DNA from: an uncultured Oscillospiraceae bacterium
GTDB lineage: Bacteria; Bacillota; Clostridia; Oscillospirales; Oscillospiraceae
Direction: 5' to 3'
Assembly: GCA_947627085.1 (NCBI GenBank)
Contig: CANQUO010000091.1
Coordinates: forward strand, 1 to 8,346
Length of the DNA stretch: 8,346 nt
Shown: one piece after another, positions 1 to 6,208 of the stretch
Numbering within the stretch: the first letter of the stretch is position 1
How the letters are laid out: the number at the start of each line of letters is the position of its first letter
The notes under the pieces: model-generated
The model's input: the letters and a program-made list of their open reading frames with translations, nothing else
Database searches by the model: none
What the model was told of the DNA's origin: nothing
Position numbers and translations under genes: made by a program

Positions 1-415
1 GGTCAACCACCTTTATGCCCGTCTCGAATATCTCCGTGGCGCCCTCCTGCTCGTCGTAGCTGGGGGCGGGGCGGTGGATGGGCCAGCGCTCCTTCGTCTC
101 GGGGGCGGGCATGTTGTCCACCGGGTCGCCAAGAAGGTTAAAGACCCTCCCAAGGCACTCCTCCCCTACGGGCACGGAGATGGGCGCGCCGGTGTCCAGA
201 GCCTCGATGCCCCGGGATAAGCCGTCGGTGGAGCCCATGGCCACGCACCGGGCCACGTTGTCGCCGATGTGCTGTGCCACCTCGCAGGTGAGGGTCCGGC
301 CGTTCGCCTCTATTTTGATGGCGTTCAGAAGCTCCGGAAGCTCCCCGTCCTTGAAGCGGATGTCCAGAACAGGCCCCATGATCTGGGCCACAGTTCCGAT
401 GTGTTTATCTGCCAA
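1..415 (-). CDS. atpD: F1Fo ATP synthase beta subunit, N-terminal part (runs off the left edge)
   Basis: Beta is the catalytic subunit of the F1 head; three copies make ATP from ADP and phosphate at the cytoplasmic face. Only the first 138 codons are here. The translation begins LADKHIGTVAQIMGPVLDIR, the usual start of the N-terminal beta-barrel crown domain, and continues through CEVAQHIGDNVARCVAMGST, GRVFNLLGDPVD and RWPIHRPAP to TGIKVVD, just before the expected Walker A loop. The nucleotide site is therefore outside the window. The start is a TTG at 415-413. No ATG fits the conserved N terminus, and an AAGGAG site lies 9 bases upstream. It follows atpG after an unusually long 178-base spacer. 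In this gene order atpC (epsilon) would follow to the left, off the window. Identification is secure; use of the TTG start is very likely. Confidence 0.97.
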   Translation of the reverse strand, partial: MADKHIGTVAQIMGPVLDIRFKDGELPELLNAIKIEANGRTLTCEVAQHIGDNVARCVAMGSTDGLSRGIEALDTGAPISVPVGEECLGRVFNLLGDPVDNMPAPETKERWPIHRPAPSYDEQEGATEIFETGIKVVD

Positions 416-424
416 TCAAATCAA

Positions 425-430
425 CTCCTT
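425..430 (-). promoter_or_regulatory. Shine-Dalgarno site of atpD (TTG start)
   Basis: AAGGAG on the minus strand, 9 bases before the TTG at 415. It decides the start, because the conserved N-terminal sequence of beta begins at this TTG and no nearby ATG is in frame. The site lies just past the hairpin-rich spacer, so it is probably kept free of the upstream secondary structure. Confidence 0.8.
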
Positions 431-593
431 ATTCTGGCGAAAAAGGCGAAGCCTTTTTCTGCCAAAGAGTAGCCAACTGCGCGCGGTCGCTGCGCTCGCA
501 CTCTCCGTTGGCCTAAGAGGGTAACTTTACGACGTACATGCCGCCGTAAAATCAATTTCCTCGCGTCCGCGGACGCGAACTTTTTGAGGCCAT
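429..593 (-). repeat. Palindrome-rich block filling the atpG-atpD spacer, probably an interspersed repeat element
   Basis: Nearly the whole 178-base gap between gamma and beta can fold into consecutive hairpins. On plus-strand coordinates they are: 561-578, a perfect 18-base palindrome (TCGCGTCCGCGGACGCGA); 526-531 with 545-550 (TTTACG/CGTAAA); 472-477 with 507-512 (GCCAAC/GTTGGC) enclosing further GC pairing; and 435-447 with 451-464. The block begins at the atpG stop and ends at the atpD Shine-Dalgarno site. No convincing protein is encoded: the frame opening at 593 gives MASKSSRPRTRGN and stops, and later stretches are interrupted by TAG and TAA. Its style resembles multi-copy extragenic palindromic elements of Clostridia genomes. 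That is inference, since only one copy is in this window. Confidence 0.6.
435..464 (-). terminator. Hairpin AAAAAGGC/GCCTTTTT upstream of atpD, possible weak attenuator
   Basis: Perfect 8-bp inverted repeat (440-447 with 451-458) around a 3-base loop, extended by a further G-C pair, a single-base bulge at 460, and four more pairs (435-438 with 461-464). On the transcribed strand it has an A-rich left arm and a U-rich right arm, like a bidirectional terminator. It sits inside the operon directly ahead of atpD, so full termination is unlikely. A stabilising or processing hairpin, or simply part of the repeat block, fits as well. Confidence 0.4.
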
Positions 594-1439
594 TTATGTG
601 TTTGAGCCCGCCACGATCTCGGTTATCTCCTGAGTTATGGCGCCCTGACGGGCCCTGTTGTACCTGAGCGAAAGGTCGCTTATCATGTCCTCGGCGTTCT
701 TGGTGGCGGAGTCCATGGCGGTGCGGCGCGCTCCCTGCTCACTGGCCACGCACTCGCACAGCGCTCCGTAGATAAGGCCGCCCACATACTCCGGGACGAT
801 CTTCCCGAAGAGCTCCTGGCTGTCCGGCTCGTATAAGGTCTCGGATACGTGCCGCTCCTCCGCGCCGGTGCCGTGGAGGGGCAAAATCCGCATCACCGCC
901 GGCTGTTGGACGAGGATGGATACAAAATTCGTATAGACGATGTTCACCTCGTCAAACTCCCCGCTCAGGAACCGCTTGCAAAGGTCCCTGGCCATGGTAA
1001 AGCAGTCGGAAACGGATACGGCCCCGGCCTCGTACCAGGCGTCCGTCAGTATCTCGAAGCCGTGGGCCCGGAAATTTTCCACGCACCGCTTGCCGATGGG
1101 CACCACGGTGACTTCTTTCCCGGCCATCTCGGCCTCCGCCAGCTTCAAAACGTTGTGGTTATAGCCCCCGGCCAGGCCCCGGTCGCCGGCAATGACCACA
1201 TAGCAGGCCCTTTTGACCTCACGCTCCTCAAGGTACGGGGAGGTGAAGGCCGGGGAACTGGCGGCTATCTTGCAGACGGTGTCGAAAAGCGTCTCAAAAT
1301 AGGGCCGGCTACGGGTCACGTTGTCCTGGGCCCTTCTGAGCTTGGAGGCGGCCACCATCTCCATGGCCTTCGTTATCTGCTTGGTGCTCTCCATGCTCCG
1401 GATGCGAAGCTTTATATCCTTCATTGATACTCCGGCCAT
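594..1439 (-). CDS. atpG: F1Fo ATP synthase gamma subunit
   Basis: Gamma is the central rotor shaft that turns inside the alpha3-beta3 head and links it to the c-ring. The 281-residue product is of usual length (about 285). The N-terminal coiled-coil helix is seen in QITKAMEMVAASKLRRAQ (about residues 21-38). The Rossmann-like middle domain contains GDRGLAGGYN at 85-94. The conserved C-terminal helix runs from SEQGARRTAMDSATKNAEDM to ITQEITEIVAGSNT at the very end. The ATG at 1439 lies 14 bases after the atpA stop with GAAGG 9 bases upstream. A second ATG at 1424 (MKDIKLRIRS) also has a GGAG 5 bases ahead, so either start is possible; the longer one matches the usual family N terminus. It is followed by the hairpin-rich spacer before atpD. 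Confidence 0.97.
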   Translation of the reverse strand: MAGVSMKDIKLRIRSMESTKQITKAMEMVAASKLRRAQDNVTRSRPYFETLFDTVCKIAASSPAFTSPYLEEREVKRACYVVIAGDRGLAGGYNHNVLKLAEAEMAGKEVTVVPIGKRCVENFRAHGFEILTDAWYEAGAVSVSDCFTMARDLCKRFLSGEFDEVNIVYTNFVSILVQQPAVMRILPLHGTGAEERHVSETLYEPDSQELFGKIVPEYVGGLIYGALCECVASEQGARRTAMDSATKNAEDMISDLSLRYNRARQGAITQEITEIVAGSNT

Positions 1440-1453
1440 AGCGTGTCACCTTC

Positions 1454-2962
<1,509 letters not shown>

Positions 2963-3049
2963 GGTATAACTCTCCTACAATAATGGTCTGGTCCCCGGGG
3001 CCTTTTGGCGGCTCCCCGGGCGCGCCGCCGGACGGCGTGACGAATCTTC
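2963..3049 (-). other. GC-rich, foldable spacer between atpH and atpA
   Basis: An 87-base gap with no gene. GGCGGC at 3007-3012 pairs with GCCGCC at 3024-3029 around an 11-base loop. CCCCGGGG at 2993-3000 is self-complementary, and its GGGG can instead pair with CCCC at 3014-3017. A small CGCC/GGCG hairpin is at 3026-3037. These folds are mutually exclusive in part. The left end carries the atpA Shine-Dalgarno site (2971-2976). There is no U-tract, so it is not a terminator. It may mark an mRNA processing or stabilising point between the stator genes and the F1 genes. Confidence 0.5.
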
Positions 3050-3589
3050 TTATAAGACAGTCTCGCGCAGGCCCTTCTCTATCCTGTCGAGCCGGTCCTT
3101 CACGGTGCCGTCGTAGCGCTTTCCGGCGCACTCAAGGCGCATACCGCCCAGTACGGACCGGTCCACCAATTCCTTTAAGATTATCCTCTTCCCGAATACC
3201 GCGTCAAGACGGGCAAGGAGCTTTTCCCGCATCCTGTCGTCCAGCTTTAACGCCGTGGTGACGGTGACCTCCAAAATGCCGTTGTCCTCATAGTAGCGGT
3301 GGCGGTAGGCCTCCACGCACCCGGGAAGCTCCCCGATGGCCTCGCGGTCAACTAATAGCTTCATGAAGCTCACGACGTACACGTGGACCTGGCCGTCAAA
3401 GGCCCTGTCCAGCACCCCCCGGCGCTCCTCCTTGGATATGGAGGGGGTGGACAGGAGCTTTACGTAGTCGGGATTTTCCCGGAAAAGCCCCGCGCAACAA
3501 TCAAGCTCATGGAGTATGGGCTCCGCCATGCCCTCGCCGGCGGCCAGCTCATAGAGGGACTGGCCGTAAAGCTTAGCAATCTCAGTCAT
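3050..3589 (-). CDS. atpH: F1Fo ATP synthase delta subunit (OSCP family)
   Basis: Delta caps the F1 head and ties it to the b-subunit stalk, so that the head does not spin with the rotor. The 179-residue product is of family length. The N-terminal helical domain starts MTEIAKLYGQSLYEL and contains LLSTPSISKEERRGVLDRAF (46-65). The C-terminal domain has the OSCP/delta signature LVDRSVLGGMRLECAGKRYD (141-160) followed by GTVKDRLDRI. I chose the ATG at 3589, which overlaps the end of atpF in ATGACTGA (8 bases) and has AGGTGA 5 bases upstream. A GTG three codons earlier (3598) is open but lacks a good ribosome site. The overlap implies translational coupling to atpF. Confidence 0.95.
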   Translation of the reverse strand: MTEIAKLYGQSLYELAAGEGMAEPILHELDCCAGLFRENPDYVKLLSTPSISKEERRGVLDRAFDGQVHVYVVSFMKLLVDREAIGELPGCVEAYRHRYYEDNGILEVTVTTALKLDDRMREKLLARLDAVFGKRIILKELVDRSVLGGMRLECAGKRYDGTVKDRLDRIEKGLRETVL

Positions 3590-4091
3590 CGGCCTCACCT
3601 AATTTCCCGATGAATTCGGAGACCAGGCGGGAGTGGTCGGCCTCGTTTATCTCCCGGCCCACCACCTCGGAGGCGATGGATATGGATATGGAGGATATCT
3701 CGTTTTTGACCTCGTTCAGGGCCTTCTTCTTCTCCTGGGCTATGTCGGCCTCGGCCTTTGTCATAATGGCCGCGGCGCCCTGACGGGCCTCGGCGATTAT
3801 CTCCGATTCCCTCTTCTGGGCACGGGACACGGCGTCGCTGAGTATGCGGTCACGCTCCGCCCTGGCGTCCCCAAGGCGCTCCTCGTAGTCCGCCTGGAGC
3901 TTTGCGGCCTCGGCCTTCGAGGCCTCGGCGTCGGCGTACATGTCGTCGATCTCCTTCTGGCGGCTGTCTATCATCTTCTTCACCGGCTTGAAGAGGAATT
4001 TCTTCAAGAGGAGGAAGGTGATTATCATGTTGCAGAAGGTAAAGAGCGCGGTCCAGGGATTTATACCGACTATCTGCTCAAACCCTGTCAT
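3582..4091 (-). CDS. atpF: F1Fo ATP synthase b subunit (peripheral stalk)
   Basis: Subunit b anchors in the membrane beside subunit a and reaches up to delta as a long dimeric stalk. The 169-residue product has one N-terminal membrane segment (about residues 13-29, from WTALFTFCNMIITFLLL). A basic boundary KKFLFKPVKK follows, then a long charged alpha-helical stretch rich in Ala, Glu, Lys and Arg, typical of the right-handed coiled coil (about 38-145). The C-terminal part IASEVVGREINEADHSRLV resembles the delta-binding end. The ATG at 4091 has AAAGGAG 8 bases upstream. Only one b-type gene is present, so the stalk is probably a b homodimer rather than b/b'. Its stop overlaps the atpH start. 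Confidence 0.95.
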   Translation of the reverse strand: MTGFEQIVGINPWTALFTFCNMIITFLLLKKFLFKPVKKMIDSRQKEIDDMYADAEASKAEAAKLQADYEERLGDARAERDRILSDAVSRAQKRESEIIAEARQGAAAIMTKAEADIAQEKKKALNEVKNEISSISISIASEVVGREINEADHSRLVSEFIGKLGEADD

Positions 4092-4127
4092 ATAGACCGC
4101 TCCTTTCTACACGAAAATTGTTTCCCG

Positions 4128-4147
4128 GGCCGGGGTCAGATCCGGCC
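4128..4147 (-). other. Small GC hairpin in the atpE-atpF spacer
   Basis: GGCCGG (4128-4133) pairs with CCGGCC (4142-4147) around an 8-base loop. It lies between the larger post-atpE hairpin and the atpF ribosome site. There is no U-tract, so its role, if any, is in mRNA structure. Confidence 0.35.
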
Positions 4148-4158
4148 ACGGAGCTCGC

Positions 4159-4180
4159 ACGGGGCCGCTAACGGCCCCGT
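4159..4180 (-). other. Strong hairpin just after the atpE stop, candidate mRNA stabiliser
   Basis: A perfect 9-bp stem (ACGGGGCCG at 4159-4167 with CGGCCCCGT at 4172-4180) and a 4-base loop, starting 5 bases after the atpE stop codon. There is no U-run behind it on the transcribed strand, so it is not a classical terminator. A stem this close behind the c-subunit gene could block 3' exonucleases and protect an atpE-containing fragment. That function is inferred. Confidence 0.6.
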
Positions 4181-4185
4181 CCCCA

Positions 4186-4431
4186 TCAATAGAGGAACAG
4201 GAGCAGAAGGGCGATGACCAGCGAGTAGATGCCCGTGGACTCGGTGATGGCGCAGCCCATGATCATGTTGGTACGGAGCGTGCCGGCGGACTCGGGCTGG
4301 CGGGCCATACCCTCGAGGGCCTTACCCACGGCGTTGCCCTCGCCGAGAGCGGGGCCGATGGCTCCGATACCCATGCAAAGTCCCGCGCCGATGGCGACGG
4401 CGGCTTCCTTTATGGCTTCCGCGATATTCAT
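4186..4431 (-). CDS. atpE: F1Fo ATP synthase c subunit, probable Na+-binding two-carboxylate type
   Basis: Subunit c is a two-helix hairpin that assembles into the rotor ring and carries the coupling ion. The product has 81 residues. Helix 1 is Gly/Ala-rich (about 10-35) and contains GIGAIGPALGEG. The polar loop is GMARQPE (41-47). Helix 2 (about 54-80) contains AITESTGIYSLV. The ion-binding carboxylate is E64, followed by S65, T66 and Y69. These match E65, S66, T67 and Y70 of the sodium-binding c subunit of Ilyobacter tartaricus. The position of its Q32 is Glu here (E31), as in the two-carboxylate Na+ ring described for Fusobacterium nucleatum. Na+ coupling is therefore likely, though not proved by sequence. 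The gene has a perfect AGGAGG site 8 bases before ATG and hairpins on both sides. Ring size cannot be read from the sequence. Confidence 0.97.
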   Translation of the reverse strand: MNIAEAIKEAAVAIGAGLCMGIGAIGPALGEGNAVGKALEGMARQPESAGTLRTNMIMGCAITESTGIYSLVIALLLLFLY

Positions 4432-4439
4432 AACATTTA

Positions 4440-4445
4440 CCTCCT
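4440..4445 (-). promoter_or_regulatory. Consensus Shine-Dalgarno site of atpE in an AU-rich leader
   Basis: AGGAGG ends 8 bases before the atpE ATG. The surrounding stretch (4432-4467) is AT-rich and lacks evident structure, unlike the GC-rich spacers elsewhere in the operon. This suits high translation of the c subunit, which is needed in about ten or more copies per enzyme against one of a. Confidence 0.8.
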
Positions 4446-4467
4446 GAAAGTATTATTTGCATTTATG

Positions 4468-4490
4468 TTTTGAGCCCTTCCGGGCCAAAA
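4468..4490 (-). other. Hairpin between atpB and atpE with a GNRA-type loop
   Basis: Directly after the atpB stop the transcribed strand reads TTTTGGCCC, GGAA, GGGCTCAAAA. It forms a stem of five pairs (one G-U), a bulged C and four A-U pairs, closed by a GGAA tetraloop of GNRA type. It lies just ahead of the atpE leader. With the hairpin at 4159-4180 it brackets atpE. Processing or differential stability is inferred. Confidence 0.55.
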
Positions 4491-5351
4491 TCACTTTGTT
4501 TGCTCCTCCCGGGGCGGGCAGGCCATGCCCACGTAGACCATGGTGAGGAGCGAGAACACCAGCGCCTGGACGCCGCCGGAGAACACGTCGAAATAGAGGC
4601 TCAGTATGCCGGGAAGGCCCACCTGCAAAATGGGCACCTTGGCGAAAACTCCGAAGTACTCAAGGGCCGCCGATACCGCCAGAGCGATCACCGCCCCGCC
4701 CACTATCTTCATCCAGAGCTTATCTTTGCCGAAGCCGAATACCAGAACGACTATCCCGATGACGCCCACCGCCGCTATTTCCAGTACGCCGTAGGACTTT
4801 ATGAGCCCCAATAACGCCGCGCTCCCCGCGGCAAGGGCGGAATAGAGAAGGCTCATCAGCACCCCGCCGCCCATGATGTTGCCGAAGTGACGGAAGGCCA
4901 TGCTGACGGGCTGGGCGATGTCGGAGATTATGTTCATGGGGTTTATATACCCCTTCAAAAACGACTTGAAACCGCTGTATTTTATGGTACAGCCCCAGAC
5001 GAGAAAGCTGGTCATCAGCGCCCAGGTGAGGGTGGTGGATATGTCCGAGGTGGTGGACTTCAAAATGCCGGTCATGCCGATAAGCGACCCGCAGATGGAG
5101 CTTAAAAAGAGCGTCGCGATGTAGGGCGTCCAGTAGGAGTTGTGCTTGCCCATGGTCTCCTCAACGAGGTTATAGATCATGGTGACCCCCTTCTCCGTTA
5201 TGACCTGCATCCTGCCTGGGCGTTTTTTCAGGTCCCTGCCCAAAAAGTACCCGGCGACACACAGAAGCACCATCACCACAAAGCTGGACACAGTCGTCTG
5301 GGTGATGATGTTCATGCCGTTTATCTGAAGATAAATTTTCGGGCCGTTCAC
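4491..5351 (-). CDS. atpB: F1Fo ATP synthase a subunit with an extra hydrophobic hairpin
   Basis: Subunit a holds the two half-channels and the essential arginine that drive ions through the c-ring. The 286-residue product starts at GTG (5351), overlapping the atpI stop in GTGA. Recognisable parts are the N terminus KIYLQINGMNIITQT, a first membrane helix at about 18-38, the NLVEETMGK region (61-69), the Arg helix with MAFRHFGN (R154, matching E. coli R210), and the last helix FDVFSGGVQALVFSLLTMVY with Q262 matching E. coli Q252. E. coli E219 aligns with G163 and H245 with D255, a pair known to vary. R154 to Q262 spans 108 residues against 42 in E. coli. The surplus includes two hydrophobic stretches at about 190-208 and 212-236, joined by a charged GKDK turn. 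Identification is firm; the role of the insertion is unknown. Confidence 0.95.
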   Translation of the reverse strand: MNGPKIYLQINGMNIITQTTVSSFVVMVLLCVAGYFLGRDLKKRPGRMQVITEKGVTMIYNLVEETMGKHNSYWTPYIATLFLSSICGSLIGMTGILKSTTSDISTTLTWALMTSFLVWGCTIKYSGFKSFLKGYINPMNIISDIAQPVSMAFRHFGNIMGGGVLMSLLYSALAAGSAALLGLIKSYGVLEIAAVGVIGIVVLVFGFGKDKLWMKIVGGAVIALAVSAALEYFGVFAKVPILQVGLPGILSLYFDVFSGGVQALVFSLLTMVYVGMACPPREEQTK

Positions 5352-5749
5352 TTTTTTTCACCGTCCTTGCGGAAAAACTCGGTAATATAAATGCTGAGCT
5401 GTACGAATACCAGCGGCAACACCGCCGCCAGCGGGTCGAGGGTCGTGGTTTTCAGGACCACTATGTATATGGCCGCCAAAATAAGGAGCCGGAGCACCGA
5501 GGAGCCCTGGACCGCCGCCTTGGCCTTCCCCGGGTCTCCCCCCTCCGCCCTGTCGGCGGCCCGGGAGACTATTATGGTCAGGGCCAGGAAATTCAGCACC
5601 GACACCGCCGCCCCGAAAAGCGCCCCGAAAAGCACGTTCAGGCTAAAGCGCCCGATTATGGCGTAAACGCCCAGCTCCAACGCCGTGAGCACGGCCACGC
5701 AGATGGCTATTTTGAAAAACTGCCGTATGGCGGCGTCGTTGTGGTACAT
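5348..5749 (-). CDS. atpI: ATP synthase accessory protein I (AtpI family)
   Basis: Small membrane protein of the ATP synthase I family, usually encoded just ahead of subunit a. In Na+-type enzymes such as that of Propionigenium modestum, a homologue helps assemble the c-ring. The 133 residues contain four hydrophobic segments, at about 12-32, 36-62, 84-100 and 104-124, with a charged loop SRAADRAEGGDPGKAK between the second and third. The protein ends in a basic tail FFRKDGEKK. The ATG at 5749 has GAGG 8 bases upstream, overlapping the atpZ stop, so translation is probably coupled. Its stop overlaps the atpB GTG by 4 bases and is preceded by a run of seven A. Family assignment rests on position, size and topology more than on diagnostic residues. 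Confidence 0.85.
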   Translation of the reverse strand: MYHNDAAIRQFFKIAICVAVLTALELGVYAIIGRFSLNVLFGALFGAAVSVLNFLALTIIVSRAADRAEGGDPGKAKAAVQGSSVLRLLILAAIYIVVLKTTTLDPLAAVLPLVFVQLSIYITEFFRKDGEKK

Positions 5750-5759
5750 GGAAAATACC

Positions 5760-6023
5760 TCACTTGTGCTCGTTAAAGCCCACGCCTGAGTCCTTATCGT
5801 CGCTCTTCGCCTGCCTGTCCATGGCCTTAAGGGAGGACCACAGCCCCGAGGCCGCGCCGCCCACGCCCAAGATCACGCCGATAACCACGATCCACGGCCC
5901 CAGCTCAAAGCGGTTTCTCAGCCATACGGACCCCCAGACGCAGAGCACCACGGGCCCCACTACGGAAATGCCGAATTGCGTGAGCCACACGATGGCGCTC
6001 AAAACTCCAAATCCCTTGCGCAT
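5760..6023 (-). CDS. atpZ: AtpZ-like small membrane protein (AtpZ/AtpI family), first gene of the atp operon
   Basis: The product has 87 residues and two membrane segments (about 8-34 and 43-63), separated by a short WLRNRFELGPW linker, followed by a hydrophilic tail rich in Lys, Asp and Ser. This is the layout of the AtpZ/AtpI family encoded ahead of atpI in many Bacillota and linked in alkaliphilic Bacillus to Mg2+/Ca2+ handling. The precise role here is unknown; help in assembly or ion supply is inferred from position. The ATG at 6023 has a weak GGTG 7 bases upstream. It is the first gene after the operon promoter, with a leader of roughly 43 bases, and is followed by atpI with the stop and ribosome site overlapping. 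Confidence 0.8.
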   Translation of the reverse strand: MRKGFGVLSAIVWLTQFGISVVGPVVLCVWGSVWLRNRFELGPWIVVIGVILGVGGAASGLWSSLKAMDRQAKSDDKDSGVGFNEHK

Positions 6024-6072
6024 ACTGTTTCACCGAATAAGCGTACTCTTTTGCCAAATAAACTTATCCTTT

Positions 6073-6101
6073 AATATACTCCATCCGGAAAGAAAAGTCA
6101 A
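6073..6101 (-). promoter_or_regulatory. Sigma-A type promoter of the atp operon
   Basis: On the minus strand a -35 box TTGACT (6101-6096) and a -10 box TATATT (6078-6073) are separated by exactly 17 bases. Transcription would start near 6066, giving an untranslated leader of about 43 bases before atpZ. It lies about 60 bases past the terminator of the ABC unit, so the atp operon has its own promoter. A CCGGAAA/TTTCCGG inverted repeat (6085-6091 and 6116-6122) flanks the -35 box. Confidence 0.85.
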
Positions 6102-6156
6102 TAAACCTCCGCAAATTTCCGGCATGTCTTATTTTAAACAGATTTAAACCGCAGGC

Positions 6157-6199
6157 AAAAGTCAAATTACTCCCGGGATCACTTGATCTCGGGAGTAAT
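6157..6199 (-). terminator. Rho-independent terminator of the ABC exporter unit
   Basis: Starting 9 bases after the ABC stop codon, the arms at 6190-6199 and 6166-6175 form ten perfect pairs (ATTACTCCCG/CGGGAGTAAT). One mismatch and four more pairs follow, around a 4-base loop. The stem is followed on the minus strand by TTTGACTTTT, an interrupted U-tract. It separates the ABC genes from the atp operon promoter. Confidence 0.8.
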
Positions 6200-6208
6200 A
6201 GCTTATGA

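Noticed and set aside
552..593. Tiny frame MASKSSRPRTRGN starting right after the atpG stop
   Set aside because: It is too short, lacks a ribosome site, and is read from the palindromic repeat-like block, so a real peptide is unlikely.
416..593. A separate promoter for atpD in the spacer
   Set aside because: The best -35-like TTGATT has no acceptable -10 box at 16-18 bases; the region is dominated by hairpins.
4159..4180. The hairpin after atpE as a transcription terminator
   Set aside because: There is no U-tract behind the stem, and essential operon genes follow directly, so a stabilising or processing role fits better.
5170..5361. Minus-strand frame of 63 codons beginning MKKSERPENLSS across the atpI-atpB junction
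   Set aside because: It lies almost wholly inside atpB in another frame, has no family resemblance, and is explained by the neighbouring A-run and codon bias.
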